DNA of 64,000 nucleotides from assembly GCA_018287875.1 (NCBI GenBank), contig JAGVVL010000002.1, forward strand, positions 7,750,001 to 7,814,000. Reading direction: 5' to 3'. Source of the DNA: Nigrospora sphaerica (Eukaryota > Ascomycota > Sordariomycetes > Amphisphaeriales > Apiosporaceae). The notes under the pieces are model-generated. The model made no database searches. It saw only the letters and a program-made list of their open reading frames with translations, and was not told the DNA's origin. A program made the position numbers and the translations under genes. Shown in pieces: positions 22,525 to 33,980 of the stretch (positions are counted from its first letter, which is position 1; each line of letters starts with the position of its first letter).

Positions 22525-25500
22525 GTTGGACGGGGCCCGTGGCGAGGAAGGCGGGAAGGAGCTCAACAGCAGACCAAGACTTCGTGATCATTGGCCCCCA
22601 ACGGGAGAGGAGCAGCACGGGACAGTTTAAGAGCGAGGGCGTAGGCGGCAGGAATTTGTGGAATGGGTGGAGTCGCCCGGGTCTCTATTGCGATGGGTCA
22701 AGCTTGGAGGCCCAGGTCCTTGCGCTAAGCCGCAAGCCACGAGAACAAACTCTACCCGCACGCTGATCGAGAGGGGGCTATACGGTGGGCAGTGACGGTT
22801 GGGCGAGTTGGACGACTGAACCCGCAGGCTCGGCGATCAAAAGTGCACGCTGGCCATGTGTCAGGCCAACCCATTTGCGGAGGGTGACATTGGGGGGCTG
22901 TCGCGGTTGTGCCTTGGCCAATACCAAGGGGAAAATTGGTGTCTAGCTGAGCTTCAGCCCCCCCCCCTGGCCGTAGCGCAAAGTCATACAGATAAGGCTG
23001 GGATCTCGACCCGTCGGGGACCACTACTCGAACCCTGCGAGACCCATCCTATCTGATGAGCAGCCCACCACGGAAGACGCAGGCCGGGAAAGAAGAAGCC
23101 CACAGGTATAGGGAACACACAAGCATGGATCATTATCCATCACGTAACATCTTCAGACTTCGCTCCATTTTCCCACGAATCTGACGGGTCTTGGTCGCCC
23201 AGCGGCGACGCGGTTTCTCCTGCCACCAAAACGGGTTGAGCGTAGCGGGAATTCCGTGCCGCTGGTCCTCCGCCCCCCGGCGCGTTACCGGGGCTATGTA
23301 TGACCTTGCCTTATAGGGAATACTGCTGACGGGCGCCAATGCGTCGGTCGTAAGTTAGCGAGTGCCGCCGCCAACCAATTCATGTCCCCGTCAGACGGCT
23401 GTGGAAAAGGGCAGCGCTCATGTCGGCTGTTCCTTCAGCCAACCAGCCGGCTTTGTTACACCCGTACCACAGGTTTTTCTGGTGGGAATTAAGGGCTAGG
23501 TGGCGTGAAGGCTGTGTGTCAGCTGGAATACGAAATGCCATTCACCTACGCCGTGACGTTCCTGAGATGGGCCCAGAAGGAAGAAGACACCAAAAAAAGA
23601 AAGGTTTCATTCGCGGCTTTACGTACTGTCTGTCTGAGGCGGGGGGGAATGCGCCAAGTTCCCATCACCTTGGATGCGCAGGCGACAAGAGTCGGGTTGG
23701 CGCCACCGAGGCAGGGAAACGAATCTTCTTCCCCGCGTGTCTCCTTGCGCCAACGTCTAGCAAGCATCATCCGCCTCGAACTGCCGGGCCTAGAACTTGG
23801 GCTAAGGGTAAGGGACTGCCCAGAGCGTAACTGTACCCACAACGGTCGCCCGTTAGCATGGAACAAAATAGACTCGATAGCACTTGTGAACTATAGTCAA
23901 TTGCCACTCTTCCTTAGCACCAATGAATTAGAGTAAACTATCACTCCCTAAGCATCTCTATTTATGTCGTCCTTTGATGTGGCGTAGGCAGAATGGACAG
24001 TCGGCAGGTCTTTCTACAGTGATGTTCTAGACCATGAACGGCTTGCTGTCGAGCATAGGGAGTAATCGACGCATGTTAATGAGTCTCTTTTCTCTCGTGA
24101 CGGTTCGTCTGAGGCGTGAAATGACGGTAACACAAGAGACGGAATACGCGAAGCAAACCACCCCCAGCCCAGCCCGAAGAATGCACCCGACACAAGTCCT
24201 CCGGCACAGAGGCTCGGCGACGTGACAGTATGCCAGAATCCGAAGGTCCTCCGTTTGTAATCAAGGGATCGTGTTCTCCACGCCCAGTCCGTCTGCATTC
24301 CTTTACATACTTGAAGGGATTTGAAGCAAACCATAAGTCTCTGCAAAAGACGGCGAAGCTGACTAGTATCGAAAATCTACGCCAGCACTATAGAGATTAC
24401 TTTATGCAGTACACACATCCGCTCTCCACTTAGGAATGTCGAGGTAGGAGTCACGCCGTAAACTCTGCAACTTAGCTAGGAGGTTTTGCTGACACCAAAC
24501 GAGCTGCGGCTATGTGTGCAGGATATAACTCTTTTCGAGCCTCACATTCGCGCAGTTTCGACTTCCCTTGCGTCGCGATGATCCAGGTACTGCGTCTACC
24601 GGTAAAAAGTGAAAGATCACAGGGTTGGATTGCGATTACCTCGCCAACATTTGTTCTCATCCCCACTCACAGCCTTCACTTGAGTAAACATAACCAGCTC
24701 AAGCATTTGGCCTCATGTACATGCCAGGCAATGCCTCAAGAGTGGGCATGATCCATGGCGGTTTTGGGTGCTAAATTAGGCCGCGACACGCCGATTGCCT
24801 TCATGTTCCTTCGTCTCGCGTACTGGATTAGTGGAACGCCGATTTTCATGATTCCTACTTTCGTGTATGCTCAGAAACGACTCTTCGACAATGCCTATCC
24901 TGAACTCCGAGAGACCCCCGTACATTAGCCGTGACCATTCCACAGCAACTCCATAGTCGTCTCTTGTCACGCTTCGTTTCATCTTACCCGTAGTTGGTGG
25001 GACCAAAAGCGGTGGGGAATCCGCCTTACGCCACTCTTCGGCGATGTGCTAGCGAGGCCATCACTACCAGAAGCGACGCTGTGCGGGATGGACATGAGCA
25101 CCCTTTTCGTAAGGCTGTAGAATCTGTTGTCACTACTAGATTTACTGCGAAGCTTTCACTTTCCTGAATGATTCCTTTCTTTCTTTTTAAAACCTTTTTC
25201 GAGAGAAATGCCAATGCTGAGCACATTGCCGACTAGGAAGAACACGCCCTCGCCGAAATAGCCACCTTCGGCCTTGGTTTGGGGATCTTACTGCCGCTCG
25301 CTGACCGGCTTCGGTGGGCTTCGGTGGGCTTCCTTGAGCATAAAATATCAGCTAGAAACGTGAGCGGCTGGTGTACTGACTGAAATGGGCCTTGGTGTGC
25401 TCTTCATCTCCCTAGATAGGACAATGTTAAGCTTGAAGCAAAGTGGGTTACCTTGGCCTTGTCCACAAGAACCGTTTGTTTTGTCCGTCCAGTATCCAAT

Positions 25501-27853
25501 GTCGGCATCACATTTCCTAGTGGCTGAGAACACGGAGAGTCATCTTTGTCAACGAAAGACTGACTGCTAATCAAGGGCGACAATTTGCCAGAAGAGTGGA
25601 GAGTGGGTTGCCAATAGCAATTTCCATGTGTGCTGGGCGTTTGGGAGCGGCCTATGGAGGGGCTGTCCGAACACAGGTTCGGCCGGGAGCGGAATGTTTA
25701 TTATAGTAAGTAGCCTTGGTATGGACCGATGATGAGGTAGTACAGGTGGAAACCGAGAAGGGGGAAGAATTCTGGATTTTATCATCTTGCGGGTGTTCCC
25801 ACGTGCGACGGAGAGGAGAATGCATTAGCTTGGCCGGTGTTCAGTCTTGCCAGGATTGGCGGGTTGGTTCCGGCAGACAGGTCGTCGCAGTGACTTCGGC
25901 TTCGGAGGCATTCAAATGTCAAGTACTTGTGTGTAGGCGTCTTGTGGGTTCGGGCAAATTGCTAGCCACTGCTCAGGACACAACTATTCGGGCTTTCAAC
26001 ACTTGTTCATAGTGCGTGGAGCAGAAAACCCAGACCCGCTGCGGAAGAATCCAGTTTCCCAGCCAACCACGGGGGAAGCCCCTGTTGTTGCGGGACCCCG
26101 GAAGTCGGACGGAACGTCCACACCTAATAAGGAGTAGGTAGGTAAGTATGTACCTACTATGTAATCATTGGCAGGCCGCAAGGGATTTGTCAAGGGAATG
26201 GCTAAGACGCCCCCACCCTGACCAGCATCCCGGGGCACGGGACGGAGGTCGGAGACGCTGCGGAAGCCACGACCAGAGAGCCTGTCGGGCACGGAGCGTC
26301 CGCTGGTACGACGTAGGTTGGGCCGGGCCGCCATGTTTCCATCCCAGGGTCGTTTGGTCCGCCACTGACAGACTGTCGGGATCCGACGTCTGGAGATGGA
26401 CAGTCCGAGAAGGTAGGGCCGAGGACTCTTCCGTTTCTCTCGAATGTCTGTCAGTCTGTGTCCTTCGTCACCCACTTGCATGCGGTGTGGGATGGAGGGG
26501 TAAATGAGGGGCAACGCGTACTACTACTAGTCACTGGCGGGGTGCTAGTAGTATCGGCCGACTTTCTTTGACTACCATGTTGCGATAAGCATCACCGGCT
26601 TTGGGTGAGCACGCAATTGGCCCGTAATTCTGGAAGCAAAAATTCCGAACGGCTTCCCTCCATGTGTGTTGTGCTGTGGGATGAATGGGATGGAGGCATC
26701 CATCTGGATGGCACTGTCATCGGAAAGGCGGCCAGGACCCCATGGCACTTTGATGCTCTAAACACAGGAGCTAGGCAAGGTAAGTACCTACGTGGACATA
26801 ACCCTAAACTACTTCTAGGAGCCCGCAATGAAAATGTGCTGCTCTGACTGTCAGCCAGCGCCGTCAGCCCGGGCACTGGACGCCCGCGACGTCGGAAAGC
26901 GACCACGTCCATTGGCTGCTCGGGCAAGCGGTGCGGTGCTCGGGGATCCATAACTGGTCGCTTGAGAAGACGACTACGCCGGGCCGGGCCTCCCAGCTGG
27001 TCCAGGGCGTCTCCCCGTCCATCAACCTATGCCTCACACCGCACGAGTCAGCAGCCAATAAGCCGGCCGCGCATCGTCGGAGCGGTGCAGGTGTCCCTGT
27101 CGCTGTCCGCCGCTCTTTTGCCTCCCGTTGGCTCCGACCCTCGGCCACCCTGGCTGACGGGAAAGAGGTACATCGAAGGTGTCCAGTAGGTCAAGTAGGT
27201 ACTTACCTACCTCTTGTGTGGATGGGCCTAATCGACCATCTAATCATTGACTGACCTTGAGGTCTCTGCCACTGTCTACCTAATGTACCGGGATACAGTA
27301 TAGCCCAGAGTCCCTCCGATTGATCCAACCATCCGTCCGTCCATCCCAACTCCGGTCCACTGCCCCCGCCCAACTTTTTTTTTTGAACTCTTCCACTTCC
27401 TCTCCTGCTTCCTTGTTATTACTCCATACTGCTGTGCCTTTCGACCATTGGCTGTCTGGGTATACGTTCGGTACGCCGCCAGACGAACGGGTGGTGATTG
27501 TCAAGCATCCGTCATCAAGGCCGGCTCGTCCAGCCTCCAGTCCGACTTTTCCTGGCTCTCCTTCTTATGCTAGGTAAGTCGGCCACTCCATCCAGGGCGA
27601 CGGACAAACTATGGACCAGCCGCCATCGGAGCGGGACACCCGTGAAGGCGGCGAAGTTGTTGCCCACCTGGCATCCCTCGTGCGGCGCGACCTTCCGAGG
27701 CCAGCTTTGTCTTTCGCCGGCAGTCTAGTCCCCAACGCCAGGCTAACTAACCCCTCGTACAGCATCTCCGTACCTCAGACACCTCCCGCGTCTCTGAATC
27801 AATAGGCGTCCGAAACGCCGCTTGTGCCGCTGCCGCTTCCGTTCACCGCCAAC
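22525..27853. other. 5.3 kb gene-poor, partly A+T-richer region
   Basis: This region lies between the divergent starts of the membrane protein and MET13. ORFs are short, overlapping and without motifs. By eye, 23.9-25.9 kb is clearly A+T-richer than the flanks, which would fit an old mutated transposon, but I see no coding remnant, terminal repeat or target duplication. A 10-bp unit GCTTCGGTGG is doubled at 25309-25328. TAGGTA/TACCTA inverted motifs occur near 26.1, 26.8 and 27.2 kb. The last 500 bp are pyrimidine-rich, as expected for the MET13 leader. Confidence 0.4.
26134..26158. repeat. TAGGTA/TACCTA imperfect inverted repeat
   Basis: TAGGTAGGTA is followed within a few bases by TACCTACTA, giving an imperfect hairpin. 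A related 14-mer at 26778-26791 (AGGTAAGTACCTAC) recurs as its exact reverse complement at 27195-27208. Similar motifs appear near 40.66, 54.57, 60.16 and 63.2 kb. Confidence 0.7.
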
Positions 27854-29780
27854 ATGCATATCCACGAGATGATCGCCGACGCCGAGAAGACGGGCCATCC
27901 GTCTTTCTCCTTCGAGTACTTTCCTCCCAAGACCGCCCAAGGCGTGCAGAACCTGTACGACCGCATGGAGCGCATGTACGATTTTGGCCCCAAATTCATC
28001 GACATCACCTGGGGCGCCGGCGGCCGCATAGCCGAGCTCACATGCGAGATGATCGTGCAAGCCCAGACGTACTTTGGTCTGGAGTCGTGTATGCACCTGA
28101 CTTGCACCGACATGGGCGAAGAAAAGGTCAACGATGCCCTGAAGAAAGCTTACAAGGCTGGCTGCACCAACATCCTGGCCTTGCGTGGTGACCCCCCCAG
28201 AGAACGAGAGAAGTGGACGGCCACCGACGGCGGTTTTCAGTACGCCAAGGACCTGGTCCGTCATATCCGCAAGCACTACGGTAACCATTTCGATATCGGG
28301 GTGGCCGGCTATCCCGAGGGTAGCGACGACAACAAGAACGAGGAGGAACTGCTGGACCACCTCAAAGAGAAGGTCGACGAGGGAGGCACCTTTATTGTGA
28401 CCCAGATGTTCTACGACGTCGACAACTTCATTCGGTGGGTGGGCAAGGTGCGAGAGCGGGGCATCACTATTCCCATCATCCCGGGCATCATGCCCATCGC
28501 GACGTACGCGAGCTTTCTTCGCCGGGCCAATCACATGCAGTGCAAGATTCCGGAGCATTTCTTGGCGGCTCTGGAGCCCGTCAAAAACGACGATGCCGCT
28601 GTCAGAGAGGTGGGCAAGACATTGGTGGCCGACATGTGTCGCAAGATTCTGGCTGCCGGCATCCCGCACCTGCATTTCTACACCATGAACCTGGCTCAGG
28701 CCACGAGGATGGTTCTGGAGGAACTCGATTGGCTGCCCACCCAGACGCGGCCCCGCAAGCAGGCCCTACCGTGGAAGCAGTCGCTGGGTCTCGGCCGACG
28801 CGAGGAGGACGTGCGGCCCATTTTCTGGCGCAACCGCGGAAAGTCGTACGTTACCAGAACACAGGAGTGGGACGAGTTCCCCAACGGTCGATGGGGCGAC
28901 TCCCGCTCCCCGGCCTTTGGTGAGCTTGATGCGTACGGTATCGGCCTGACAGGCACCAACGAGTCGAACCGGAAGAAGTGGGGAGAGCCTCAGTCGGTCA
29001 AAGACATTGCCGACCTCTTTGTCCGCTACGTCGAGAACGACCTCGACAGCTTGCCCTGGAGCGAGGCCCCCCTGACGAGCGAAGCCGACACCATCAAGCA
29101 GGACTTGATCGAACTCAACAAACGGGGTCTGCTCACCATCAACTCCCAGCCTGCCGTGGACGGCGCCAAGTCATCGCACCCCATTTACGGCTGGGGTCCG
29201 CCTAACGGATACGTCTACCAGAAGGCGTACCTTGAAGTTCTCGTGGCGCCGGAGCTGTTCGAAAAGATCATCTCGCGCATCCACGACCACCCAGACATTT
29301 CGTACTACGCTGTGTCCAAGTCGGGTGAACTGCGAACCAACGCGCCTTCGGAAGGCCCCAACGCCGTCACTTGGGGTGTCTTCCCCGGCAAGGAAATCGT
29401 GCAGCCGACCATTGTTGAGAGCATCAGTTTCCTCGCCTGGAGGGACGAGGCCTACCGACTGGGCATCGATTGGGCTCACTGCCATGACGCCGACTCCCCC
29501 AGCCGGGTCCTGATCGAGACCATCATGAACGACTGGTATCTCGTTAACATTGGTCAGTCAATCGTGCTCCCTTTTGCTTTTGTAGTTGCTAACGGCGATT
29601 CCAGTCAACAATGATTTCCATCAACCCGGGTTGATTTTCGATCTGTTCAAGGATCTGTCTGTTCCAGGTCTTGAAGAGGTCGTGGCCAAGGCCAAGACGA
29701 ACGGTGTCCACCAAGCTGCAAACGGCACGGAGGTCAAGTCTGAGCTTGTGGCTGCCGAGGCTGCAGCGACGACGGCGTAA
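27854..29780 (+). CDS. MET13: Methylenetetrahydrofolate reductase (MET13 type)
   Basis: Two exons (27854-29552, 29605-29780; intron 52 nt) give 624 aa. The N-terminal 300 residues are the FAD-binding TIM-barrel: SFSFEYFPPKTAQGVQNLYD, FIDITWGAGG, CMHLTCTDM, NILALRGDPPRE, VTQMFYDVDNF and HFYTMNLAQA. The C-terminal half is the eukaryotic regulatory domain, with PIYGWGPPNGYVYQKAYLE and NAVTWGVFPGKEI. The enzyme reduces 5,10-methylene-THF to 5-methyl-THF, the methyl donor for methionine synthesis in the cytosol. The GVQNLYDRM segment matches yeast Met13 rather than Met12. The start is the first ATG (MHIHEMIADAEK). The C-terminal tail after VNNDFHQPGLIFD is Ala/Glu-rich and probably disordered. Confidence 0.95.
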
Positions 29781-30344
29781 TGCATTTTTCAAGGTTTTAT
29801 CGGCATTGGAATTTCAACAAGCATTCTTAAGGGCGTTTTCAACGGAGTCCTGATTTTCAACAACAATGAGGGCATGCAGGGAGCCTGGCGAAAAGGGTCA
29901 GACTTAAAAGTTGCATTATCTCAACGATACCCCGGAAGTGGAAAGGATTGGGCAGGATTTACGCCTTATGTATTGAAGGATTCCTCAAGGAATCCGCGTC
30001 CAGAGACGGGCGCGGTCATGGGGCAAATGACCATTACGAGCGAGCGGTGGCTAGTGGATAGGAAGTGGTAGTCGTGTGCCACTGAACCGTCATGGTGGTA
30101 GCCATATTCAACAATGACTAATAACTACACGCTGTTTCGTGAGACCCGTCTTGTCTTCATCTCATATTGCCTTTCGTCATGTAGTAGAATTTCATTTCCA
30201 TTGATTGCCTGCCGCTTGCCTATATAGCCACCTGAGGCATTCGTCCGTTTGACATCCCCCATTGCGCTTCGGGTATCCAAATCCTCATCCACATAAAACT
30301 CTTATTATCCTCCGCCAAGGTGATCTCTCACTCGCAGCAGATCC
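29781..30344. other. Convergent 3' flanks of MET13 and the 194-aa ORF
   Basis: This 564 bp lies between two convergent stop codons and is A+T-richer than the genes. I see no gene or RNA here. Confidence 0.45.
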
Positions 30345-30929
30345 CTACCAAACAGTGTTCTCGTTGTTGGGAGGCGAGGGGGGCCCAACTCTGTAGATGG
30401 AGTCCCTGCTTCCGGGCGAGACCTCCTTGTATGTGGCAAAGTTCGGTATGCGGAGGATGTAGTCATATTGGCCGTCCTGGTTCGTATCGGCCGTCACCTG
30501 CTTTTCCAGAGCCCGGAACAGGATCTCCATCACCTCCCTGTCCGAGGTGACGCCGATGAAGGCTTTACCGTTGGCGCCGGCCTCGTACTCATACCGAGTG
30601 CGCATTTGTGCCAGCTGTATCATGGCTTCCCGGCGGCCTTCGTCGGCGAAGCCGCCGTAGTTTTCGTCCTCGGTCCAGAAGATGCCGGTGTGCAGCCGGC
30701 GGGCGCACAAGGCGATGCTGAGAAGGCGGTGCGCCTCGGCAAGCAGGTCCCGGTCCCTCCAATCCGGAAAGGTCTGGAAGCCGATGCAGGGCTGGCCGGT
30801 ACACAGGCGCCACTCGTCTTCGGCGTCGTGGTATAGCTTATGCAGTGCCTGAGACTGCCGGTGGTGCAGCCCGCAGCGGATGCTCACGCAGTCCCTGCAC
30901 TGCTCGTCGTTTTCGAGAATGGTGGGCAT
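30345..30929 (-). CDS. Hypothetical protein, 194 aa
   Basis: This is a single open frame from ATG with GC-rich third positions like its neighbours, so it is probably a real gene. The family is not recognised. The N-terminus has six cysteines in the first about 50 residues (CRDCVSIRCGLHH, CTGQPCIGF), which could bind metal or form disulfides. There is no signal peptide or membrane segment. The middle is predicted helical (LLAEAHRLLSIALCARRL; REAMIQLAQMRTRYEYE), and later comes EVMEILFRALEKQV followed by a short Asp/Asn-rich turn (TADTNQDGQYD). The C-terminus is Pro/Asn-rich. A TATATAA-like string lies only a few bases upstream of the ATG, too close to be a normal TATA box. Confidence concerns the existence of the gene, not its function. 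Confidence 0.7.
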   Translation of the reverse strand: MPTILENDEQCRDCVSIRCGLHHRQSQALHKLYHDAEDEWRLCTGQPCIGFQTFPDWRDRDLLAEAHRLLSIALCARRLHTGIFWTEDENYGGFADEGRREAMIQLAQMRTRYEYEAGANGKAFIGVTSDREVMEILFRALEKQVTADTNQDGQYDYILRIPNFATYKEVSPGSRDSIYRVGPPSPPNNENTVW

Positions 30930-32183
30930 TGTATATAATGAGAGAAGCGAGGCGTAGTGCGAGTTTGTGGATGTTGCAAGTATATAGCGACGGAACTAAT
31001 GGTAAGAGTCAGAGTAGCGAAGCCAAGAAGAGGTATTCTGAAAGCTCATGGGATTGAAGGGGGAGTATTAGGGAATCTGGTATGGAGGAGAGAGAAGGGC
31101 AGAACGGGGTTTGTGTGCTGGACTGGCATCTATTACACGAATTGCCCAGCTAAAGTGAGGAACATCCTAACGTCTATCCCCTCCACCACGCAGCCTGCTT
31201 ACCGCCCAACCCAAAATACTTGGGGTAACGCCCTCACTTTTGGGGGGCGGGGCTTAGTATAGGCTAAAACCGGCGCCTGTAGTGATGTATAAGAGTTCAA
31301 GAGCTAAACTGATAAAGTGCCATTGAAAATACATTTTAGACCAAAGTTCATGTTTCCGGTATAGTAGAAAAGGTGGCGGAGAGCAGCTTTCCAGGCAGGG
31401 CGCCAAGGGCTGCTGGTATAACAGATGGCCAACAATCCCTCGTTTCTTCTCGGGCCTTCCGGGCGAAAATAGACCGAGCATCCAGACTTGGAAAATATCG
31501 TGAGCCCTGACCAACAGGTAAATGGTGCATCGGCGAGGACCGAGATTCCCATGGTTTATTGGGATATGGATTGACTGGTAGGGTGAAAGGAGGGAGGTTG
31601 TGGTTAGTAACGGGCAAGGGAGGCTAACTAACAGGAGCTCACCCTAGAATGTAAATACGCCTCAACAGACGCATATGATGGCAATGGATATATCTCAGTG
31701 CTCAAAAAAGTGGTGTAAAAAACAAAAATTTCAGCAAATCCGGCCTTTTTCATACATGCTTTAGAAAATTGTTCGGCCGTCTTGTCACCAGGCCAGGCGT
31801 GAATGGTGAATAGGCTGTCCCTCCGGCAACCTAGCGTAAGTCGCGATATTCCTTCACTACCCGAGGCTTGTATCACCCACATAGGTTTTTTTTATACCGA
31901 TTGAAGAACATGAGATGACTCATCGCCCATCCGCTTTCCCCAACCATGACCCACAAGCGAACCACTGGGCAATCGCGATACTGGGGTAACCAGTCATCGG
32001 ACACATATGGGCAGCCGAAAACAACACTGTTAATTTACACAAGTCAGGAAGAGCTTACACCAGCTTGGGGTACCAATCAATTCCCAGTGGAGTACTTCAG
32101 AGTGGGCCGTCCAACATTAAGCTAGGCTGAACTAAAACACTTACGTATCATGAGTATGAATAAGCTATCTGTTCATCATAGTA
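30930..32183. other. Intergenic, A+T-richer
   Basis: Nothing here can be assigned. ORFs below 100 codons at 31254-31617 and 31628-31882 on the minus strand lack motifs, although the latter reads fairly smoothly and might be a fragment of a dead gene. Confidence 0.4.
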
Positions 32184-32264
32184 GGGGATGTGGTCTAGTG
32201 GTATGACGTTTCCTTAGCATGCTCAGCATGGAAAAGGTTCTGGGTTCGATTCCCAGCTTCTCCA
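32184..32264 (+). tRNA. tRNA-Ala(AGC) with 9-nt intron
   Basis: The acceptor stem GGGGATG pairs with CTTCTCC (one T-T mismatch) and includes a G3-U70 wobble, the alanine identity element. The D-arm is GTC/GAC. The anticodon stem TTTCC/GGAAA is perfect and the loop reads TT-AGC-A, then a 9-nt insert (32220-32228, TGCTCAGCA), then T. The T-arm CTGGG-TTCGATT-CCCAG is perfect and the discriminator is A. The insert sits one base 3' of the anticodon, the standard nuclear tRNA intron position. CCA is not encoded. Confidence 0.93.
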
Positions 32265-33980
32265 CACTTTTTGCGTTTCTGATGGTCACTTCTTTTGCGA
32301 TGGTGACTGCTCTCTCGCGGAGCACAATGGAGGACTACTGGGATATAGTGTTTTCATTGCTTTGTCCCGTCTGATGATATTTTCCCCTCAGAGTATGGTT
32401 TGTTTGTTCTGAAGCCCTCATCCGTTCTGATGCTCTTTTTATCAGTCCGACAAGGGAACTGCAGCTCTGGCGAGAACGTGTCGGATGTGACCAAATCGGA
32501 ATGCCTTGGAGTACTGTATACTGTTATACCAGAGAAGACGATGAGATTGAAGAGCGGCGATGGTTTGGGCTCAGTGGCGCTGTGGAAAGCATCCGTACCG
32601 ATTCGAGCTCCTCGCAAACTATAAGTTTGCTGCGATGCTTTGTGCCGCCACCGTCACCAAGTCGAAACTATTCTAAATCCTGGGAGGCCACTTGGGACTA
32701 GAATGACAGAGCTGGAGTTATGGCTGTGCAGAAGATGGAGCTTCTATACTTACTAGAGGGGCGTAAAGTCCTCGATGCCGTTGGGAGCGGCATCTATCAG
32801 AAGAATATTGAATGACCGACTGGTATAGGGGGCGCATTACGTCCGATATCCTGGGGTAGAAGTGCCTGGTGGCACTTGGAATGGCAACCCTACATGCCAG
32901 CAGCAACCAGCTACCTGCGCACGTACAGTAGACAGCCATAGATACAGCGCCGATGGCAGGTCGCCGCCTCGTTTCAGCTACTACATGACCGCGATCCGTA
33001 TCCTCCGGCCCACACAGTATTCAGGAAGCAGATACCTATAAGCGACGGGATGGCGGAGAGATGCCGGATTATGAATACAGTCGAGGACTTGCTGTTGGTT
33101 GGGAGGTCCTCAGTACTGTTACCGGCTTATATTCAAGTCGCATCTGAGTGCGTGGCTCCGGGCGGAACCTTGCGTTGAGGCTACGCCGCCGCGAGTTCAG
33201 TTAACTGCATATCCACTGCGAGTTCGACAGCGTACACTGAGCAATCACGCGCGCGATTAACAACGTCTTTGCACGCCGCATCGTAGTTTGTACCGATCTG
33301 ATACAGATACGAGTTGTCTCAATGTAGGCATGAATCCTCCCGATACTCTAAATGACGGCGCTCGTTTACTTGTGAGTGAAACACAGCCACTTCTTGGGAT
33401 TTCCACATTTGGCTGCTACATCGCGTCAAGATGGTCGGTGGGTGAGTTGCCCTACGGCTTGGACCTGACTTTGTGTGCTACGTCAATGAGGCTATTTAAA
33501 ACCCCGGAATGTTACATAGAGCGTCACCCGCCGCCTGCGTTCCGAGACCGACTCAAAAGCTCATCCCGCGGGTCGCAGCTCTGATGCCACTTCACAATGT
33601 CTCATACATGGCACAGTTTCGACCATCTCTGGAGGCTGCCAGCGGACATGGTTGGTGATGGATGCTTCCGCAGATTCCACGTCCGTTATATCGGGCAATA
33701 ATACAGTTTGGCCCCAAGAAATTCGGCGGGCCATTGTTCTACTAGCCCTGAGTCGGGTTAACCAAGGGCTCGACAAGCAACCACGACGTCATTCACCACC
33801 AGGCGCGTTTCGAGCGCGTCGCCCATCGACACACGAGTCGGCGAGCCGGGCCAGGCTTTCGTTTTTGCGCGCGCGTGCGCGGCCATGTCGGCGGCATCGT
33901 TTACCCTGAACACGTTTATTTACGCCCTTCCCTCCCTCCCCGGCGCCGTATAGCTGAGCGCAACGTCTCGCGGCCAGCAA
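32265..33980. other. Intergenic region upstream of FEX
   Basis: This 1.7 kb runs between the tRNA and the FEX start codon. A T run just past the tRNA (TTTTT near 32269) may serve as the RNA polymerase III terminator. The rest has only short, motif-free ORFs and becomes GC-rich within the last 200 bp. Confidence 0.4.

Noticed and set aside
25996..26514. Minus-strand open frame of 172 codons
   Set aside because: No motif; it starts and ends in sequence with repeated TACC motifs, and composition is like the neighbouring noncoding DNA.
27743..28675. Minus-strand open frame of 310 codons
   Set aside because: Antisense of MET13 in a GC-rich third-position frame, with no motif of its own.
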